DNA of 64,000 nt. Origin: Diphasiastrum complanatum (Eukaryota > Streptophyta > Lycopodiopsida > Lycopodiales > Lycopodiaceae). The first letter of the stretch is position 1, and every line of letters begins with the position of its first letter. The notes under the pieces were generated by a model, which was given only the letters and a program-made list of their open reading frames with translations, was not told the DNA's origin and did not search any database. The position numbers and the translations under genes were made by a program. The stretch lies in contig CM055096.1 of NCBI GenBank assembly GCA_029204225.1, forward strand, positions 35,896,611 to 35,960,610, in the 5' to 3' direction. Positions 33,867 through 44,528 of the stretch are shown here, piece by piece.

Positions 33867-34553
33867 TGAAAATCAGACACACGAATAACAGCAGATTAAT
33901 TTGCATTCGACATCAGACAAGATAAGAAAATTATCTATCTCTGATTCTTCAAGCACTGCATGCAGATTCACGTAGTGCATTGGCGTGAGAGAATTACAGT
34001 TCTCTCATGATCAATGTCTTGCTTACTAACGGACTTGTGGATCTTCAAATCCTATTCAGAATTGTCTTGCTCACAGGTGGACATGTATTCTGTATTTTCG
34101 TCTTCTTGCTTACTAGCATGAGACTACTTCATGTGTATTTGTCTTGATCAAATATAATCTAGTAAGTATATAGTCGTCTCTTGTAACCTTCTAGATTAGA
34201 GTAATTAAACATCTACAACTAATCACGAAATTACAAGAGTGGCAGATTAGCCACAACCTAAAGTGTATCTGTTGACGTTATGCTATCAGATTAGATATCT
34301 GTACTTCTGGGTACTTGCTGGTCCTTCTTGGAACGTGAGGCCAGAAAAGAGTGTCGCGACAATTTTTGAGTCGTTTGACTTTCTCCTACAGTATCGCGAA
34401 AGATTCTCCTTTGCGAATCTTTCATGTTCGTGTCTTGTTGTTCATGAACATTTTTGCTTCATGTCTTTTGACTTTTGTGTTCGCGAACATTTTCGTCAGG
34501 CAGAGGGCTGAAAGCTATCAAAGCTTTGGTAATAGAAACGTTTTGTTTCTTCA
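33867..34553 (-). repeat. 3' LTR of copia element F
   Basis: The minus strand starts TGAAGAAACAAAACG at 34553 directly after the purine tract AGAGGGAGA, and ends ...GATTTTCA at 33867. Length is 687 bp. The promoter-side half contains several TTCGCGAA-like palindromes (34350-34495). It is an inverted copy of 28590-29306. Confidence 0.78.
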
Positions 34554-34562
34554 TCTCCCTCT

Positions 34563-35289
34563 CAAAGCATAATAGCTTGACGATCTCAAGACTGCTCCTT
34601 TGTCTCTCAAAAAGTCCTCTGTCTAGGGCCTTTGTGAAGATGTCAGCAACCATGTCTTTCGTTCCAATGAAGGTGGTCTGCAGCATCTTCTTCTCAATCA
34701 GATCCCTGCTCAAGTGGTACTTGATCGCAATGTGTTTCGTTCTTGAGTGGAACACATGATCTTTCCTGAGATGTATTGCAGATGTGTTATCCATCTGCAA
34801 AACTAGAGGCTCATTCCTTGTTTCGCCCAATTCGTCCAAGAACTGCCTAAGCCAAATTATCTCATTGGCCATCTTTGCTGATGCAACGTACTCTGCTTCG
34901 CAGAATGAGTGAGCCACAACGGTCTGCTTCTTGCTGACCCAGAGAACTGCCGCTCCTGAGACGCTTTTACAATCGTCCTTGAGGGATGCCCAGCTAGCAT
35001 CACTGTAGGAAAACATCCTAAAAGCCACATCACGACAATAACACAACCCATAATCTCTCGTTAATTGAAGATATTGCAAAATTCATTTTGCAATCTTCCA
35101 ATGTGTCGAGTCTAGATTTGTGTAGAATTGGCTCATCCTGAACACTGCATAAGCAATGTCAGGACGTGTGTTGTCTGCAAGGTACATCAACGAACCTATC
35201 AGCTTCCTGTAAGGTGTGAGCTGCATTTGTTCTCTCTCTTCTTCAGCCTTCGGACAATCATCGTTTGTCAGCACCATTCCTACGAGCAT
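34563..35289 (-). pseudogene. Copia RNase H, element F
   Basis: The right frame (35083-35289) has MQLTPYRKLIGSLMYLADNTRPDI and MSQFYTNLDSTHWKIAK. After a stop the left frame has MQYLQLTRDYGLCY, the catalytic MFSYSDASWASLKDD, AHSFCEAEYVASAKM, VLQMDNTSAIHL, HSRTKHIAIKYHLSRDLI and DMVADIFTKALDR. The catalytic residues are visible. The reading frame continues into the LTR. Confidence 0.88.
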
Positions 35290-35307
35290 TGGAGTGTTCG
35301 CTCCTTT

Positions 35308-36240
35308 TCAATTCAGCATCCTAAAATCCCCTATGATTTTCTGGGTGTATCTAGACTGGTGAAGGTACAACTTACCTCCCTCATAGTCTCTGTCAATTTG
35401 CAAGCCAAGGTAATACATGGCTTCTCCTAGATCTACAATCTCAAAATGTTTCGAGATGTCTTCCTTCACTTCAGCAATCAGCTTCTCACTCTTGCAAAGT
35501 ATCAGAGTGTTGTCCACATATACAACCACAATGATGATCTGCCCATCTGTAACTTTGACATACACATTGGAATCAACCAACAGTGGCTTGAATCCTAATG
35601 ATTTCAGGGCTTGATACTTCTTCTTATACCATTGTCGGGCTGACTGTTTCAGATCGTAGATACTTCTATGCATTCTGCATGCATAATCAAGAAGTGAATT
35701 CAAGACATAACCTGGGGGTTGATCCATATAGACTTCTTCGTCTAGCTCACCATGCAAGAAGGTTGTCTTCTCATCCACAATGTGCATCTTGAGGTTATAA
35801 GCAGCTGCATATGCAAATAACAATCGTAGGAACAGATGTTTGACAACAGGAGAGAAGGCTTCAGAGTAGTCAACATCATATCTCTGAGAAAAACCTTTTG
35901 CTACCAATCTTGCCTTGTATTTCGTGACATTTCCATCCAGTCCATACTTGAGCTTGAAAACCCATTTGCATTTGACAGTCTTGCACTTATACGGTAATAG
36001 CTGCAACATCCGTACCTGGTTCTTCCTCATGGATTCCATCTCTTTGTTCATGTCTTGGATCCATTTGTCCTTCTCTGGATATTCAATCACCTCCTCGAAA
36101 GTCTGTGGTTTGCCACTGAATCCACAGAACTCTTCTGATGTGAAAGCCGAGCTGCCTGGCATGTATCTTGTTGGCGCTCTTCATGGTCTTGTCGACCTTC
36201 TAGGAGATCCTCCTAAGACAGCAATGCCCTTGTCTTTGTC
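35308..36240 (-). pseudogene. Copia reverse transcriptase, element F
   Basis: A 284-codon frame contains DKWIQDMNKEMESMRKN, CKWVFKLKYGLDGNVTKYK, ARLVAKGFSQRYDVDYSEAF, TFLHGELDEEVYMDQPPG, DLKQSARQWYKKK and VVVYVDNTLILCKS. The catalytic loop reads YVDN instead of YVDD (codons at 35509-35520), which should abolish activity. The frame ends in a stop before GANTPMLVG. The conserved LYGLKQSPR block is also eroded. Confidence 0.9.
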
Positions 36241-36249
36241 TGCTCTACT

Positions 36250-36640
36250 AGGTCCCATATTGGTTTACAAGTACTGTAGCAGTAGACTACCTTGAATCTT
36301 TCGTCTTCTGATTCGTCACTCGATGTGGAGCGACTCAAAAAGTTTTTTTTTTGTGCTTATCTTCTGCTCCCTTTGTTGCTGGTGGCAAATCATAGTACTG
36401 TCTCTCCAGAACCTCATAGCTGATAGGATCGTCATTGGCCATTGTCTTGCTCTCATCGAATCTGACATCTCTCATTGTTTTCACAATGTTCGTGTCTGGC
36501 ATGTAGATTCTGTAGTATGACGAATTGTTGTTATAACCTACCAGAAATCCCTGTTCGGCTTTCTCATCAAGCTTCTTTCAAAGCTTATAAGGAATATGTG
36601 CATAAGCTGCTGTTGACAGGTTCTCTGTCTTAGAATCTGT
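36250..36640 (-). pseudogene. Integrase C-terminal end, element F
   Basis: Minus-strand translation gives AAYAHIPYKL, KKLDEKAEQGFLVGY, SSYYRIYMPDTNIVKTMRDV and DDPISYEVLERQYYDLPPA, the integrase C-terminal region that precedes RT in copia. The similarity ends at about 36640. The integrase core, protease, gag and 5' LTR are lost. Confidence 0.75.
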
Positions 36641-36989
36641 TAACTAGTTCTTTGTTTCGTTACTTCTTTTGCTGCTTGTTTTACAACTTTAACAACTTGG
36701 TATTCTGCTTGTCAGCAGAAACTATGGGCACTTCTTGAGATTAACTTTCTTGTTCTAAGGCCTGGATTAGGCAAAAGGGACTGAATATCGATGTAGTATT
36801 GTCCTGCTTGTCAGAGGACATGGGATCTCTCTTGAGCTTAATGCACATGCATAATCAACCAAAATGCAAGCCAATGCGTTCGACAAATGATCTATGTTAC
36901 CGCTCAGTTGAACAACGATGGATTCCTACTTCTACTTTGCTGCAAAATGAACTGAAATAAGATCCTAAGCACTACTATACTTGCATAAA
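36641..36989. other. Unassigned spacer
   Basis: No coding signal. It may be the diverged left end of the R-family LTR that follows, but no clear match to 31168-31850 was seen. Confidence 0.3.
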
Positions 36990-37771
36990 TTGACAAAACA
37001 AGAAACAAGAACTAATCTACAGCATGTTAGAAGTCCAAGAATCAAGAAACCAACCAGTCTTTTGATTCTTGGACATCCCAAGAACATCAAGAACTAGAAT
37101 GTTAGAGAATATGCAAGATTTATGCCACACTTCTAGCCTATTTAGTTTACTTGAATGCTGATTCCTACATTAATTCACAACAAGAACTGAAAACTAATCC
37201 ACAACTAGGAAAACAAGAAATCTAATCCACTCTAAATCCACAACCACACACAATATGAATGGAAGGGCATGATCATAGGGGCATCACTCAAGAAAACCAT
37301 CATGATCAAGGAGCTCAATGGATCATCTAACTCATGGAAGCTCTTCTCATTTCAGCATGGAGTTGATACAATACACAAAAAGCTCCTCTTCACAAAGAGA
37401 GAGTCTCTTAAATAAGCAAGAGAGCTCCTTAGGTGGCATCCTAGTGGAATTTCCACATTTTACAAATTACAAGTGGAATAATGCTCTCCACTAGAGGTCA
37501 CCATCAAAAGGTGGCTCACCCTACTTTCTTTAAGAGAGGTCTACTTGCATTTATTACATTTGCCTAGAAATAATAGTTCCTACATGGTCATTCCATCTTC
37601 CGGGATTCACCATGAGGCTTACACAGTTCTTGCTTGTCATTACTACTAGTATTCCTCGGCTCTCAGTCTTCGTTCGTCTCGTCTTCTCAGAGACCTCCTC
37701 GGTCTAAGATGAGAGGTGCTCTTGAATTGCTTTGTCTGAGTATCTTGGGGATTCGTCAGAATCAGCCAACA
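36990..37771 (-). repeat. R-family LTR, minus orientation
   Basis: The minus strand starts TGTTGGCTGATTCTGACG at 37771, preceded by the purine-rich GGGGTGGGATGA, as for a 3' LTR. It matches 31850-32560 in direct orientation. Its first 170 bp match the start of the E LTR (16799-16968) in inverted orientation. Inside is TTAAATAAGC near 37410. The left border is approximate. Confidence 0.6.
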
Positions 37772-37962
37772 TCATCCCACCCCTAATGTGTTGCAGGACC
37801 CACTGCAACTCATATTGGACGATGTTGCTTCGCTTTGCGCTGGCATTTTTTATTGTCACTTGGAAAAGCATAGATCCTTGTTCGCTTACATAAAACCAAG
37901 TGCTTATTGTCGCCAGTCTTTATCACAAAAATTGTCTTGCACAAATTGCCGCGATTGGACGT
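37772..37962. other. Spacer between R-family LTR and element L
   Basis: About 190 bp without homology to the equivalent part of J. RNase H homology of L starts abruptly at about 37963, so this is a junction segment. Confidence 0.35.
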
Positions 37963-38640
37963 TCTACAATACGTTAAGCTCACCTCCTTGTTGAGAACCT
38001 TGCCCCTGATGTAGTGATATTTGATTTCAATGTGCTTACTCCTAGGGTGAAATCTAGGATTGTCCGATAAGGCAATAGCACTCTAATTATCACAGAATAA
38101 AATTGTGAGATTGTACTGATACAAACTAATGTCTAGCAGTAAATTTCTCAACCAAAACGCTTCCTTAATAGATTGAGAAGCAGCAATGTATTATGCTTCT
38201 ATAGAAGAAAGTGCGATAGAGATTTGCTTACGACTGTTCCATGAGATAGGACCGCCGTTGAAAAAGAATGCAAATCTAGATGTGGACTTACAATTGTCTA
38301 CATCTCCTCTCCAGCTCGCATCAGAGTATCCCCTAAGCTGATGAAGATTGTCGTTGCTGACATCTCCATAGTAGATGCACTAGTCCATGGTAGCTCGAAT
38401 ATACCTCATGGCTCTTACAAGAGGCTTCCAATGGGTAATGCCAGGATTAGCCATATATTGGCTGAGTGAGCTTACTGCAAAAGAGATATCTGGTCTTGTA
38501 CAGACCATTGCATACATGAGAGATCCAAGTATTGATCGATAAGGATACTCTCTCATCTGCTCCTCTTCCTACTTGGTCTAGGGACATTGGTCTTTTGACA
38601 AATGCAGGCCTAGATCCATCGGCGAGTGAGCTAATTTACA
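37963..38640 (-). pseudogene. Copia RNase H, element L (C-terminus truncated)
   Basis: Minus translation matches J 43020-43670 almost throughout: YREYPYRSILGSLMYAMVCT, SLSQYMANPGITHWKPLV, CIYYGDVSNDNLHQL, FNGGPISWNSRKQISIALS, EAFWLRNLLLDISLYQYN and HPRSKHIEIKYHYIRGKVLN. It ends at SLTYC where J continues with the final metal-binding block. Stops and substitutions are frequent. The 3' end was replaced by unrelated sequence. Confidence 0.85.
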
Positions 38641-39500
38641 ATTCATTAAATTGTGTTTGTTAAGAGCATTGTGAAGATACCTTTTTTGAGTGATGTAAAT
38701 CAGTCGTCTCGCTCTGTCTCTATGGATCTGAATGCCCAGACAGAAGTGAGCTTCACCAGATCAGTCATGTCAAACTCTGAAAACAACATTTGCTTAGAAT
38801 CCTTGACCAAATTGGTATTATTGCTGAAGAGCAACGTATCATCCACGTATAAGGTGATGATAATGAAGGATTGCTGCACTGACTTGGAATAGACGTTGCA
38901 ATCAACAATGCTTGGTTTGAATCCTTGTTCGATGAGGAATGTGTTGATCCTCTGAACCCAAGCTCTGGCAGACTATTTCAAGCCATAAAGTGCTTTATGG
39001 AGTTTATAGACATAATTTTTCATACCTTCTAGAACATATACTTCGGGCTGGATCATGTAGATGTCTTCTTGTATAACTCCATTCAGATAGGCTGTTTGTA
39101 CATCAAGTTGATGTACTTCAAGGTCGGCAGCTGCAACATATGATAGGAGGGCTCGGATCGATGAATGCTTGACTATTGGACTGAAAGTCTCACTATAGTC
39201 GACATTGGGGATCTGAGTGAATCCTCATGCTACCAGTCTTGCCTTCCTTCTATCAATTGCTCCATTGGCATTGTATTTGATCTTGAAGATCCATTTGCAA
39301 TCAATGATATTGCAGCCAGTAGGAGCTTCGACTAGTGACCATGTCTGGTTCTTGATTAGAGAGGAATACTCTCTGTCCATAGCTTCTCTCCAGAGATCAG
39401 AGTCTGGTTGGCTGAGTGCCTCTTCGATTGTTGTCGGTTCCTGTATCAAGAGACATGCAGACTCAAGAGTATACCTTGTGTATTGTGTGCGCACTCGGCT
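38641..39500 (-). pseudogene. Copia reverse transcriptase, element L
   Basis: Frames carry LWREAMDREYSSLIKNQTW, CNIIDCKWIFKIKYNANGA and RRKARLVA. After a stop near 39224 come IPNVDYSETFSPIVKHSSI, LEVHQLDVQTAYLNGVIQ and an intact ITLYVDDTLLFSNN (YVDD at 38838-38849). Several stops interrupt it. Similarity to J (43466-44528) is very high over the same span. Confidence 0.88.
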
Positions 39501-40613
39501 TGATCTTCTGGGAGGAATTGATTGTGAACCACTCCTGGGACTTGTTGTTGGATAGCAGCAACGTCTTCGTCTGATTCGCTCTCAAATAGTGGGTCGACAA
39601 TGGACATGCCTGAGCCAGAAGCTCGGATTCTCGTGTCAATGGCAGGTGATGAAGGTTCTCCTGGAGCAATATCCTTGCCTTTGATGTCAACGAACTGATC
39701 CTCGATAAAGACTGCATCCCAGCTATACAAGATTTGCTAGGCATCAGGATCATATAGCTTGTATGTATTATCAGATGAAGTATACCCAATCAGGATGGTC
39801 TTGAGACCTTGGAAGTCCAATTTCTTCCTCGTGCCTTTCAGGATCTGCGCGTAGGCAACGCACCCGAACACTCTTAGATTCTTCACAGAAGGCTTAGAGC
39901 CTGTCTACACCTCATGGGGTGTCCTACCTGAGAGGGCCTTGGTCGAACATCTATTTTGGACGTAAGCTACAGTGGAGACAGCTTCGACCCAGAATCGGCA
40001 ACAATGCATGCGCTGGCATACATTTGGCTGATTCAACCAGGGTATGGTTCTTCCTCTTGGCTAAGCCATTAGACTGAGGACTGTAAGGAGTGATGAATTG
40101 CTGCTCAATGCCTTGGCTTTGGCAGTACTCCTTAAACTCGATAGAGATATATTTTTCACCATTGTCTGACCTTAGGACCTTGGTCGTCCTTCTTGTCTCC
40201 TTTTCTGCACGCTCCTTAAAGATTTTGAAGTAGTTGAAGGCTTCTGATTTCTTCTTCATAAAGTACACCATAGTCCTTCTGAAAAATTCATCAATAAAAG
40301 TTATAAAATACTTTGCATCCTTCAGCGAAGGATTTTTCATCGGGCCACAAATGTCTGAATGTACAATGTCTAACAATCCTCTAGCAATATGCTGATGGCT
40401 TGATTTAAATGGTTTTCTAGTCTTTTTACCAACTAGACAATCTTGACAGATAGGTAATTCGACTTTATCATGAGGATAGTCAAGATCAAGAACAATAGAT
40501 TGTCTAGACATTTGTTGTACAACAACATGATTCAAGTGACCAAGTCTATAATGCCAAAGTACACTTTTATTTGTATGAATAGAAGTACTGAGCGCCTGAT
40601 TGCAAAAAAGCAA
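39501..40613 (-). pseudogene. Copia integrase and linker, element L
   Basis: The long frame contains LWHYRLGHLNHVVVQQM and PICQDCLVGKKTRKP (zinc site), LLDIVHSDICGPMKNPS (first Asp), VLRSDNGEKYISIEFK (second Asp) and NGLAKRKNHTLVESAK, in which the region of the catalytic Glu reads Lys. It then frameshifts near 39950. The linker with DPLFESESDEDVAA leads to RT. The core is recognisable but the acidic triad is incomplete. Confidence 0.86.
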
Positions 40614-41425
40614 TGACTTAATTTATACAAGTATCCATGTCTCTTTTCGAGTGCTAGGATCTTGCCTGTCCTATCAGCTACTTTGCACTGATCACATTCG
40701 AATTGTACTCTATGTCTAAGATCTGTGATTATGCTTATAGAGAGCAGATTTGTAGCATACAGGACTTTAGAAAGTAGCTTAGACTGATCATTTGCAAAGC
40801 TTAATCTTACAGTACCTTCACCTTTAATAGCTTGTGTGCTATTGTCGCCAAGATGAACATATTTCTTGGTACTGTAAGGTGTATAGGACTCGAAACAACC
40901 AATGAGACTAGTCATGTGCTGAGTGGCTCCGAAATCCAGGAACCAAGAACTGTCGCCAGATGCTCCTTAATGGCTGGTCATGAAGGCATCATGATCCGCT
41001 TCTTGAATAGGCTGTGGAGCTTCTGTAGCTACATTTGCCACTTGATTCGACTACCCCTTGTTGTTGTTCTTTGCAGTATCCAACAGTCTTGAATTTTGTG
41101 GTTGTTTTGCTTGTAGTATCTGCAGAACAGCTTCTTCTTTGCTTGCGAATTTGATTGTTCTTTGTGTTGTGCTAGTTTCTGTTCTGTCTTTGATTGCTTC
41201 GGGCCTTTCTTCTTCTTCTGTTTAGTCATGCTCTTGTTGGTGTATAAAGCGTGAGAATCATCTGAGGAACTTGAGGCTTCATTCCTCCACGTGTCTTCTT
41301 GCAAGAACATTGTGATGACTCTCGAAAGAGTTGATTATGGATGTGTCGTGATGATCATCACCCAGCTGTCGTATGAGCTTGGAAAGCTTGTAAGCAGTTG
41401 TATCACTCCATTTTCCACTGTCAAG
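40614..41425 (-). pseudogene. Copia gag C-terminus and protease, element L
   Basis: Gag reads SWVMIITTHP-like sequence, MFLQEDTWRNEASSSSDDS, a Lys-rich stretch and knuckle FCRYYKQNNHKIQDC, with the second Cys changed to Tyr. Protease reads SSWFLDFGATQHMTSLIG, so the catalytic Asp-Ser-Gly has become Asp-Phe-Gly. It continues SYTPYSTKKYVHLGDNST and LLSISIITDLRHRVQFE. Gag homology stops at about 41425. The gag N-terminus, leader and 5' LTR are missing. Confidence 0.86.
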
Positions 41426-41502
41426 CATCATCTCTATTCTCAATAAAGCTCTAGCTCTTTCTAATCTTAACTCCATCTCTAGCTATCTCTCTCTCCTTCC
41501 TC

Positions 41503-41562
41503 GGTTGGGATCGAATAGTTTGGAGAAGGTGCTCGAGTCTCCCAAGCCTTTCCTAACCAAGG

Positions 41563-41652
<90 letters not shown>

Positions 41653-41718
41653 CTCGCTACGTTGGGATAGAATAGCTTTGGGTAGGTGCTCGAGCCCCCA
41701 AAGCCTTTCTTGTTGGAG
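41503..41718. repeat. (CT)n microsatellite between two copies of a 58-bp sequence
   Basis: A (CT)n tract of about 87 bp (41563-41649, one CTAT interruption) is bracketed by two related segments, 41503-41562 and 41661-41718. Both contain GGTTGGGAT-GAATAG or GTTGGGATAGAATAG, GTGCTCGAG and AAGCCTTTC. The right copy runs into the J LTR start. The Glu/Arg-rich ORF across the tract is an artefact of the repeat. Confidence 0.85.
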
Positions 41719-42897
41719 AGAGTGAGATGAACGAGTTGAGAAAATGTGTCGTATGTTAGAAACAAAAAATAAGCTCAAAAAGGTAAGACGAACATGAACG
41801 AGACACGAACTCGAACAAGAAACGAACGAGAAACGAACTCGAACAAAAAATGTTCGTGCGCAGCGGAACGAGCTATACGACTCTCTCCATAAGCATGACT
41901 ACGCCTATCAGAACGAACAAAACGGTAGTGATGGGAATCACGGTCGTTCTTGATTACGTAGCCAAACTTTGATAAATGAATGAAGATCCAGAAGAATGGT
42001 TTGTCTCGAATACTAACACAAACTATTCGTCGCAAATGATTCGCAAAGAAGTAGACGGTGCTCGACTGATAATTAGTCGCGAATGATTTGCTAAAGACAA
42101 GACCAGATGTTAGTCGTCTATTACCAGAAAGAACAACTAGAAAGATTAGACATAATGAATGATAAGCATAGCAATATTAACATAGATCTGAATGCAGAAC
42201 AAAGAACTGTATCAGATTAAGTATATCGTGTATACATGTCAATAATGCGGTAGAGCACAAGACAATAGCGGACGAAACCGCGTGCCCTACGAAGCTTATG
42301 CAATCTGTAAAGGAATAAAACCTTATTGCTAACAATCGAGAATCAATGTGCAAGGCATTTGGTTTGTCTCATTCATCAACTCATCAACTCATTTGCTCAT
42401 TAACCTCATTCACCTTGTTAACCTGAATACGCAAATGGTATCCATTATATATACATTATATTACAGGTGTGCAGATGTGAAAAGTATAGAGTGGATGTGT
42501 TGTCTGTAAGAGATCATGGGTGGCTACAGTCGTTGTCCAGTCTATTAGCGCAGCTGCATGGGGTGAGCGTGAAAAGGGTGCGACGTCAGTCAATGCTGAA
42601 GGATCGTTGGTGATGACGATGCAAAAAGTGCGTCACTCTTACGAGTAGCCTTAGGATTAGATTTATAGGGTGCCTTTGTTTTTAGGGCACCTTTGGCATT
42701 CTGTAAGATAGTGTCCCCTTTTCGCCTATCACCATAACGTGTGTAAAAACATAGTGTCGCGGCTCTTTCGCCTTTTCTTCGTCTGTGTGAATTTGCATGT
42801 AAATATGCAGACCGCGTGACAACGTTAGTAAATATGCAGCATGAATGGAGGCAGATTAAAATGAGATTTAAGGAGAGTAGAGGGAATAAATCCAATA
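41711..42897 (-). repeat. 3' LTR of copia element J, complete
   Basis: The LTR runs between TGTTGG at 41711 and CCAATA at 42897 on the plus strand, about 1187 bp. It lies immediately left of the purine tract of J. The inverted ends TGTTGG/CCAATA resemble those of K and M. It contains the GACTACGCCTATC motif (near 41895) also seen in the LTRs of E and M, and TCGCGAATGATTTG near 42068. Confidence 0.78.
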
Positions 42898-42908
42898 CCC
42901 CCCCTTAA
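42898..42908 (-). other. Polypurine tract of element J
   Basis: The minus strand reads TTAAGGGGGGGTA at the LTR border. The same arrangement (TTAAGGGGGGGTGTTGG) is seen in K at 49064-49080. Confidence 0.75.
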
Positions 42909-43462
42909 TCTGAATCTGTGAATGCCTTGATCTTCAAATTAAGCAATGCACAAAATTTGTTGTGTGCATTAACACTAAGTGCTCTTGTGAAGATGTCTGC
43001 AACCATGTCCTGCGTTCTACAGTACGTTAAGCTCACTTCTCTATCGAGAACCTTGCCCCTGATGTAGTGATATCTGATCTCAATGTGCTTACTCCTAGAA
43101 TGAAATCTAAGGTTGGACGATAAGGCAATAGCACGTTGGTTATCACAAAACAAAATTGTAGGGTTGTATTGATACAGATTGATGTCTGACAGCAAATTTC
43201 TCAACCAAAATGCTTCCTTAATAGATTGAGAAGCAGCAACGTATTCTGATTCAGTAGAAAAAAGTGCAATAGAGGTTTGCTTACGACTGTTCCATGAGAT
43301 AGGACCACCGTTGAAGAAGAATGCAAATCCAGATGTGGGCTTGCGATTGTCTACATCTCCTCTCCAGCTCGCATCAAAATATCTCCTAAGTTGATGAAGA
43401 TTGTCGTTGCTGACATCTCCATAGCAGATGCACTGGTCCATAGTAGCTCGGATATATCTCAT
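42905..43462 (-). pseudogene. Copia RNase H, element J
   Basis: An open frame of 185 codons contains MDQCICYGDVSNDNLHQL, YFDASWRGDVDNRKP (first Asp), PISWNSRKQTSIALFSTESE, EAFWLRNLLSDI, ILFCDNQRAIALSSN, HSRSKHIEIRYHYIRGKVLD and TQDMVADIFTRALS. It ends FTDSD at the polypurine tract. This domain is intact in sequence, one of few in the window. It is separated from RT by a stop at 43463-43465. Confidence 0.9.
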
Positions 43463-43465
43463 GAC

Positions 43466-44528
43466 TCAAATAAGAGCCTTCCAATGGATAATGCCAAGAT
43501 TAGCCATGTATTGGCTGAGTGAGCTAACAACAAAAGGGATATGTGGTCTTGTATAGACCATTGCATACATGAGAGATCCTAGTATCGATCGATACAGATA
43601 CTCTCTCATTTGCTCCTCTTCTTGTTTGGTCTGGGAATATTGGTCTTTTGACAAATGCAGGCTTGGATCCATTGGTGAGTGAGCTAATTTACAATTCATC
43701 AAATTGTATCTGTTAAAAATATTATGAAGATACCTTTGTTGAGTGATGTAAATCAGTTGATTTGCTCTGTCTCTGTGGATTTGAATTCCCAGACAGAAGT
43801 GAGCTTCGTCCAAATCAGTCATGTCAAATTCTGAGAACAACATCTGTTTCGAATTCTTAACCATATTGGTATCGTTGCAACGTATCATCCACGTACAAGG
43901 TGATGATAATGAAGGATTGCTACATTGACTTCGAATAAACGTTACAATCAGCAATGCTTGGTTTGAATCCTTGTTCAATGAGGAATGTGTTGATCCTCTG
44001 TAACCAAGCTCTGGCAGACTGTTTCAAGATGTACAGTGCTTTGTGGAGTTTACATACACGATTCTTCATGCCTTCCAAAACATATCCTTCAGACTGGATC
44101 ATGTAGATATCATCTTGTATAACTCCATTCCAATAGGCTGTTTGATGTACTTCGAGGTCAGCAACTGCAGCATAAGACAAGGGCATTCGGATCGACGAAT
44201 GTTTGATGACTGGACTAAAAGTCTCACTGTAGTCGACATTCGGGATCTGGGTGAATCCTCGTGCTACCAGTCTAGCCTTCCTTCGATCGATTGCTCTGTT
44301 GGCATTATATTTGATCTTAAAGATCCATTTGCAATCAATTATATTGCAGCCAATAGGAGCTTCAACTAATGACCATGTCTGATTTTCTATCAGAGAGGAA
44401 TACTCTATGTCCATGGCTTCTCTCCAGAGATCAGAGTCTGGTTGGCTAAGTGCCTCTTCGACTATCGTCGGTTCCTGCATTAAGAGACAGGCAAACTCAG
44501 GAGTATACCTTGTGGGCTGTGTGCGCAC
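43466..44528 (-). pseudogene. Copia reverse transcriptase, element J
   Basis: The right frame carries LWREAMDIEYSSLIENQTW, CNIIDCKWIFKIKYNANRA, ARLVARGFTQIPNVDYSETF, YWNGVIQDDIYMIQSEGY and ILKQSARAWLQRI. A break follows near 43920. The left frame then has TLYVDDTL (codons at 43884-43895), FDMTDLDEAHFCLGIQIHRD and YLYRSILGSLMYAMVYTRP. A few codons after YVDD are missing compared with L. Overall it is the least decayed RT of this subfamily here. Confidence 0.9.

Noticed and set aside
41553-41778. Glu/Arg-repeat ORFs on the minus strand
   Set aside because: They are simply the translation of the (CT)n microsatellite.
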